From an uncultured Alphaproteobacteria bacterium (GTDB lineage Bacteria > Pseudomonadota > Alphaproteobacteria > HIMB59), in the NCBI GenBank assembly GCA_902632575.1, contig CACPCY010000004.1, positions 1-41,860 of the forward strand: a DNA stretch of 41,860 nt, read 5' to 3'. Shown piece by piece: positions 33,545 through 41,860 of the stretch (its first letter is position 1; every line of letters starts with the position of its first letter). The notes below the pieces were generated by a model, which worked only from the letters and a program-made list of their open reading frames with translations, was not told the DNA's origin and ran no database searches. A program made the translations under genes and the position numbers.

Positions 33545-34090
33545 ATGGTTGAAAATACTGATACATCAAAGTGGTATGTTGTACACTGCCACTCTGGCTT
33601 TGAGAAAAAAGTTGCAGACTCAATTTTAGATGAGGCAAAAAAAGTCAATTTAGAAGACTCGATTTCTGAAGTATCTGTTCCTACTCAAGCAGTAGTTGAG
33701 GTAAGAAGGGGTGTAAGAGTTAACTCTGAAAAAAAATTTTTCCCAGGATATGTTTTAATAAAGATGATTATGAACGATGATACTTGGCATCTAGTTAGAG
33801 ATATACCTAAGGTTTCAAATTTTCTTGGTACAAAAGATAAGCCAATTGCAATATCTGAACGAGAAGTTTCTAAATTATTGCAAGATATTACTGAGGGTGT
33901 TGACAATCCTAAACCTAAGTTTGAGTATGAAGTTGGTGAACAGATCAAGGTATCTGATGGTCCATTTGCTTCATTTAGTGGTATTATAGAAGAGGTTGAC
34001 AGTTCAAGACAAAAGCTTAAAGTGTCCGTTTCAATTTTTGGGAGACCGACACCTTTAGAACTAGACTATTCACAAGTGGTTAAGGGCTAA
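33545..34090 (+). CDS. nusG: Transcription elongation/antitermination factor NusG
   Basis: NusG binds RNA polymerase and couples transcription to translation and Rho. The 181-residue protein has the NGN domain ([18 protein letters not shown], then [10 protein letters not shown] and [16 protein letters not shown]). It ends with the KOW domain from about residue 130 ([17 protein letters not shown], then [14 protein letters not shown]). Length is typical. It lies in the secE-nusG-rplK order found in most bacteria, with 4 nt to rplK. Confidence 0.97.
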   Translation: MVENTDTSKWYVVHCHSGFEKKVADSILDEAKKVNLEDSISEVSVPTQAVVEVRRGVRVNSEKKFFPGYVLIKMIMNDDTWHLVRDIPKVSNFLGTKDKPIAISEREVSKLLQDITEGVDNPKPKFEYEVGEQIKVSDGPFASFSGIIEEVDSSRQKLKVSVSIFGRPTPLELDYSQVVKG

Positions 34091-34094
34091 TAAA

Positions 34095-34520
34095 ATGGCT
34101 AAAGAAATATTAGGATATATAAAATTACAAATTCCAGCTGGTTCAGCTAATCCTGCACCCCCTGTCGGTCCTGCGTTAGGTCAAAAAGGTTTAAACATTC
34201 AGGATTTCTGTAAACAGTTTAATGATAAGACAAAAGATTTAGAAAAGGGTGCACCTATCCCAACTATAATTACAGCGTACAAAGATAGATCATTTGATTT
34301 TGTTACAAAGAAACCGCCCGTTACTTTTTACCTAAAGAAAGCTGCTAAGATAAAAAAAGGCTGTCAAACACCTGGTCGATCAAAATTAGGTAAGGTTACA
34401 ATGAAGCAGGTGGAAGAGATAGCTAAAGAAAAATTAGAAGATCTCAATGCCTATGATGTTGATCAAGCATCAAAAATAATACTTGGATCAGCTAGGTCAA
34501 TGGGAATGGAAGTCGTATAA
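34095..34520 (+). CDS. rplK: 50S ribosomal protein L11
   Basis: L11 binds 23S rRNA in the GTPase-associated centre with the L7/L12 stalk. The 141-residue protein has the N-terminal motif [20 protein letters not shown] and the C-terminal RNA-binding domain ending in [12 protein letters not shown]. Length is the family norm (about 141-143). The stop overlaps the rplA start by 1 nt, so translation is coupled. Confidence 0.98.
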   Translation: MAKEILGYIKLQIPAGSANPAPPVGPALGQKGLNIQDFCKQFNDKTKDLEKGAPIPTIITAYKDRSFDFVTKKPPVTFYLKKAAKIKKGCQTPGRSKLGKVTMKQVEEIAKEKLEDLNAYDVDQASKIILGSARSMGMEVV

Positions 34521-35194
34521 TGAACTTAACTAAAAACAAAAAAAAACAAATCGAAGGTATAGACTTTGCAAAGTCATACAAGATATCTGATGCTGTTAAA
34601 ATTATTAAAGAAAAAAAATATGTTAAATTTGATGAGTCTCTAGAAGTATCTATTAATACAGGTATTGACTCTAAGCAGTCTGATCAAAATGTCAGAGGAA
34701 GTTTCATACCACCTCATGGATTAGGAAAAAAAGTTCAAATAGCTGTTTTTGCTCAAGGAAAAGCTGCTGAGGAAGCTAAAGCAGCAGGTGCTAAACACGT
34801 AGGAGGGGATGATTTAGCTACCTCTCTTGAAAAAAAGATTGACGTAGATGTTATTGTTGCTACTCCAGACATGATGTCTGTTGTTAGCAAAATAGCTAAG
34901 ATTTTAGGCCCAAAGGGATTAATGCCTAACCCTAAAACAGGAACAGTTACTAACGATGTTAAAAGCACTATTGAAAATATTAACAAAGGGCTCGTAGCAT
35001 TTAAAAATGACAAAGCTGGAACTATACATGCAGCTCTAGGCAAAGTTAGTTTTGATGAAAGTAAATTAACTGAAAATGTAACCTCATTCATTGATGAAAT
35101 AAAAAAAATAAAACCATCAGGGCTAAAGGGCAATTTTGTGAATTCCGTTTATCTATCGTCCTCTATGGGTTTTGGTTTAAAGGTTGAAATTTAA
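34520..35194 (+). CDS. rplA: 50S ribosomal protein L1
   Basis: L1 forms the mobile E-site stalk and in E. coli also represses its own rplK-rplA operon. The 224-residue protein carries the family segments NVRGSFIPPHGLGKKVQIA, GPKGLMPNPKTGTV and NDKAGTIHAALGKVSF. It is a little shorter than the usual 230-234. It overlaps rplK and rplJ by 1 nt on each side. Confidence 0.98.
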   Translation: MNLTKNKKKQIEGIDFAKSYKISDAVKIIKEKKYVKFDESLEVSINTGIDSKQSDQNVRGSFIPPHGLGKKVQIAVFAQGKAAEEAKAAGAKHVGGDDLATSLEKKIDVDVIVATPDMMSVVSKIAKILGPKGLMPNPKTGTVTNDVKSTIENINKGLVAFKNDKAGTIHAALGKVSFDESKLTENVTSFIDEIKKIKPSGLKGNFVNSVYLSSSMGFGLKVEI

Positions 35195-35700
35195 TGAATA
35201 AAGTTGAAAAACAACAATATATTGAAAATCTTGATCAAATGTCGAACGATTACTCAGCTTTATTTGTTGCTTCATTTTCGGAGATGTCAGTAAAAGAAAT
35301 GATCGAATTTCGAACTGAAATCAGAAAAAATGATGGAGTTACCAAAGTATCTAAAAATAATATTGTTAAAATATTTGTTAATAAAAATGAAGATAAAAAA
35401 GGATTAATTGAATTTTTATCTAACCAAAAACTACTAATTTTTACAAATAATCCAGTTGGAACTGCAAAAGTTTGTAAAAAATTTGAAAAAGATTTAAAAA
35501 AGCTATCTGCGGAGGCAGCTTTTTTTGATAACCAGTTATATTCTAAAGAGGATATAGCAAAGGTTGCAACTTTACCTTCTCTTGATGAAATCAGAGGAAA
35601 AATAGTTGGGTTGATTAATGCTCCTGCTTCAAAACTTGTAAGACTTTTACAAAGACCTGACCAGGACATTATTTCAATATTACAGAACAAGAAAGATTAA
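35194..35700 (+). CDS. rplJ: 50S ribosomal protein L10
   Basis: L10 anchors L7/L12 dimers on the ribosomal stalk base. The 168-residue product has the rRNA-binding N-terminal domain (ENLDQMSNDYSALFVASFSE, VSKNNIVKIFVN) and a C-terminal helix carrying the L12-binding region (LVRLLQRPDQDIISILQNK). The start overlaps the rplA stop by 1 nt. rplJ therefore has no separate leader, unlike in E. coli, where a long rplJ leader is the autoregulation site. Confidence 0.96.
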   Translation: MNKVEKQQYIENLDQMSNDYSALFVASFSEMSVKEMIEFRTEIRKNDGVTKVSKNNIVKIFVNKNEDKKGLIEFLSNQKLLIFTNNPVGTAKVCKKFEKDLKKLSAEAAFFDNQLYSKEDIAKVATLPSLDEIRGKIVGLINAPASKLVRLLQRPDQDIISILQNKKD

Positions 35701-35718
35701 TTAGGGAGAGACAAAAAA

Positions 35719-36093
35719 ATGGCAGATTTAAATAAAATTGTTGATGAGCTATCAACTTTAACAGTTATGGAAGCAGCAGAACTTTCAAAACTATTGGAAG
35801 AAAAGTGGGGTGTAACTGCAGCAGCACCTGTTGCAGTAGCAGCCGGTGGAGCAGCTCCTGCAGCTGATGCAGCAGAGGAAAAAGATGCGTTTGATGTTGT
35901 TTTATCAGCAGCTGGTGATCAAAAAATCAACGTTATTAAGGAAGTAAGGGCTATCACAGGTCTTGGTTTAAAAGAAGCTAAAGACATGGTTGAAGGTGCT
36001 CCTAAAACCTTAAAAGAAGGAGTTAAGAAAGAAGAGGCGGAGGCTATGAAGACACAGCTAGAAGCCGCAGGCGCAAAAGTAGAACTTAAATAA
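35719..36093 (+). CDS. rplL: 50S ribosomal protein L7/L12
   Basis: L7/L12 is the multicopy stalk protein that recruits translation GTPases. The 124-residue product has an N-terminal dimerisation helix ([20 protein letters not shown]), an Ala/Gly/Pro-rich hinge at about 33-54 and a C-terminal globular domain ([20 protein letters not shown]) with the conserved [12 protein letters not shown] purine-rich AGGGAGAG precedes the start. It ends 25 nt before rpoB. Confidence 0.98.
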   Translation: MADLNKIVDELSTLTVMEAAELSKLLEEKWGVTAAAPVAVAAGGAAPAADAAEEKDAFDVVLSAAGDQKINVIKEVRAITGLGLKEAKDMVEGAPKTLKEGVKKEEAEAMKTQLEAAGAKVELK

Positions 36094-36118
36094 TTAGTTA
36101 TTATAGGTTCTATATAAT

Positions 36119-41860
<5,742 letters not shown>

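Noticed and set aside
33273..33638. 121-codon minus-strand frame across tRNA-Trp, secE and nusG
   Set aside because: It contains GVAGIEPATSGFGDRRSTS, the well-known spurious translation of a tRNA antisense strand, and overlaps three certain genes.

Overview
The window is a compact, visibly AT-rich bacterial chromosome segment. Adjacent genes commonly overlap by 1-30 nt, and no stretch over about 300 nt lacks a gene or RNA. Several gene sets point to a streamlined, probably free-living alphaproteobacterium: recN-bamD next to the cell-wall cluster, rnpB just before mraZ, a histone-deacetylase-like gene followed by xseB and dxs, a TIGR02186 (Alph_Pro_TM) protein beside a TauE/SafE permease, and a two-subunit NAD formate dehydrogenase of the Methylobacterium Fdh1 type. 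I cannot name the lineage from sequence alone; a marine low-GC clade is an inference.

Layout. 1-1322 (minus): recN (cut by the window edge) and bamD. 1325-2320 (plus): an AmpD-type amidase and RNase P RNA. 2334-11486 (plus): a dcw operon mraZ-rsmH-ftsL-ftsI-murE-murF-mraY-murD-ftsW, preceded by a four-unit, 10-bp-phased MraZ operator that overlaps a TATAAT box and reaches the mraZ start. The operon stops at ftsW; murG, murC, murB, ddl, ftsQ, ftsA and ftsZ are not here. 11458-15142 (plus): a glutamine amidotransferase, an HDAC-family hydrolase, xseB and dxs. 15134-17045 (minus): aroC and fabI. 17077-17664 (plus): pdxH. 17661-20903 (minus): a tightly overlapping run of TauE/SafE, TIGR02186 protein, universal stress protein, a tiny DUF2256 zinc-finger gene without an ATG start, pyrE and a nucleotidyltransferase. 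20948-21481 (plus): a reductase of the DHFR/RibD-C superfamily.

21470-30191 is a formate dehydrogenase and molybdenum-cofactor module: mobA and fdhD (minus), mobB and moeA (plus), a TusA-like protein (minus), a LysR regulator, and the fused NuoE/NuoF-type beta subunit and molybdopterin alpha subunit of NAD-dependent formate dehydrogenase (plus). The enzyme, its sulfur-insertion and nucleotide-cofactor machinery, and a likely regulator with dyad sites sit together.

30196-31987 holds a coiled-coil membrane protein of unknown function, tRNA-Thr, an rlmB-type methyltransferase, tRNA-Tyr and tRNA-Gly. 32042 to the end is the conserved tuf - tRNA-Trp - secE - nusG - rplK - rplA - rplJ - rplL - rpoB - rpoC block, with rpoC cut by the window edge. 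No CRISPR array, insertion sequence, prophage or toxin-antitoxin pair was seen. Most of the window is housekeeping; the observations most worth checking are the MraZ operator, the non-ATG DUF2256 gene, the LysR-site dyads, the truncated dcw cluster and the structural oddities of the tRNA genes.
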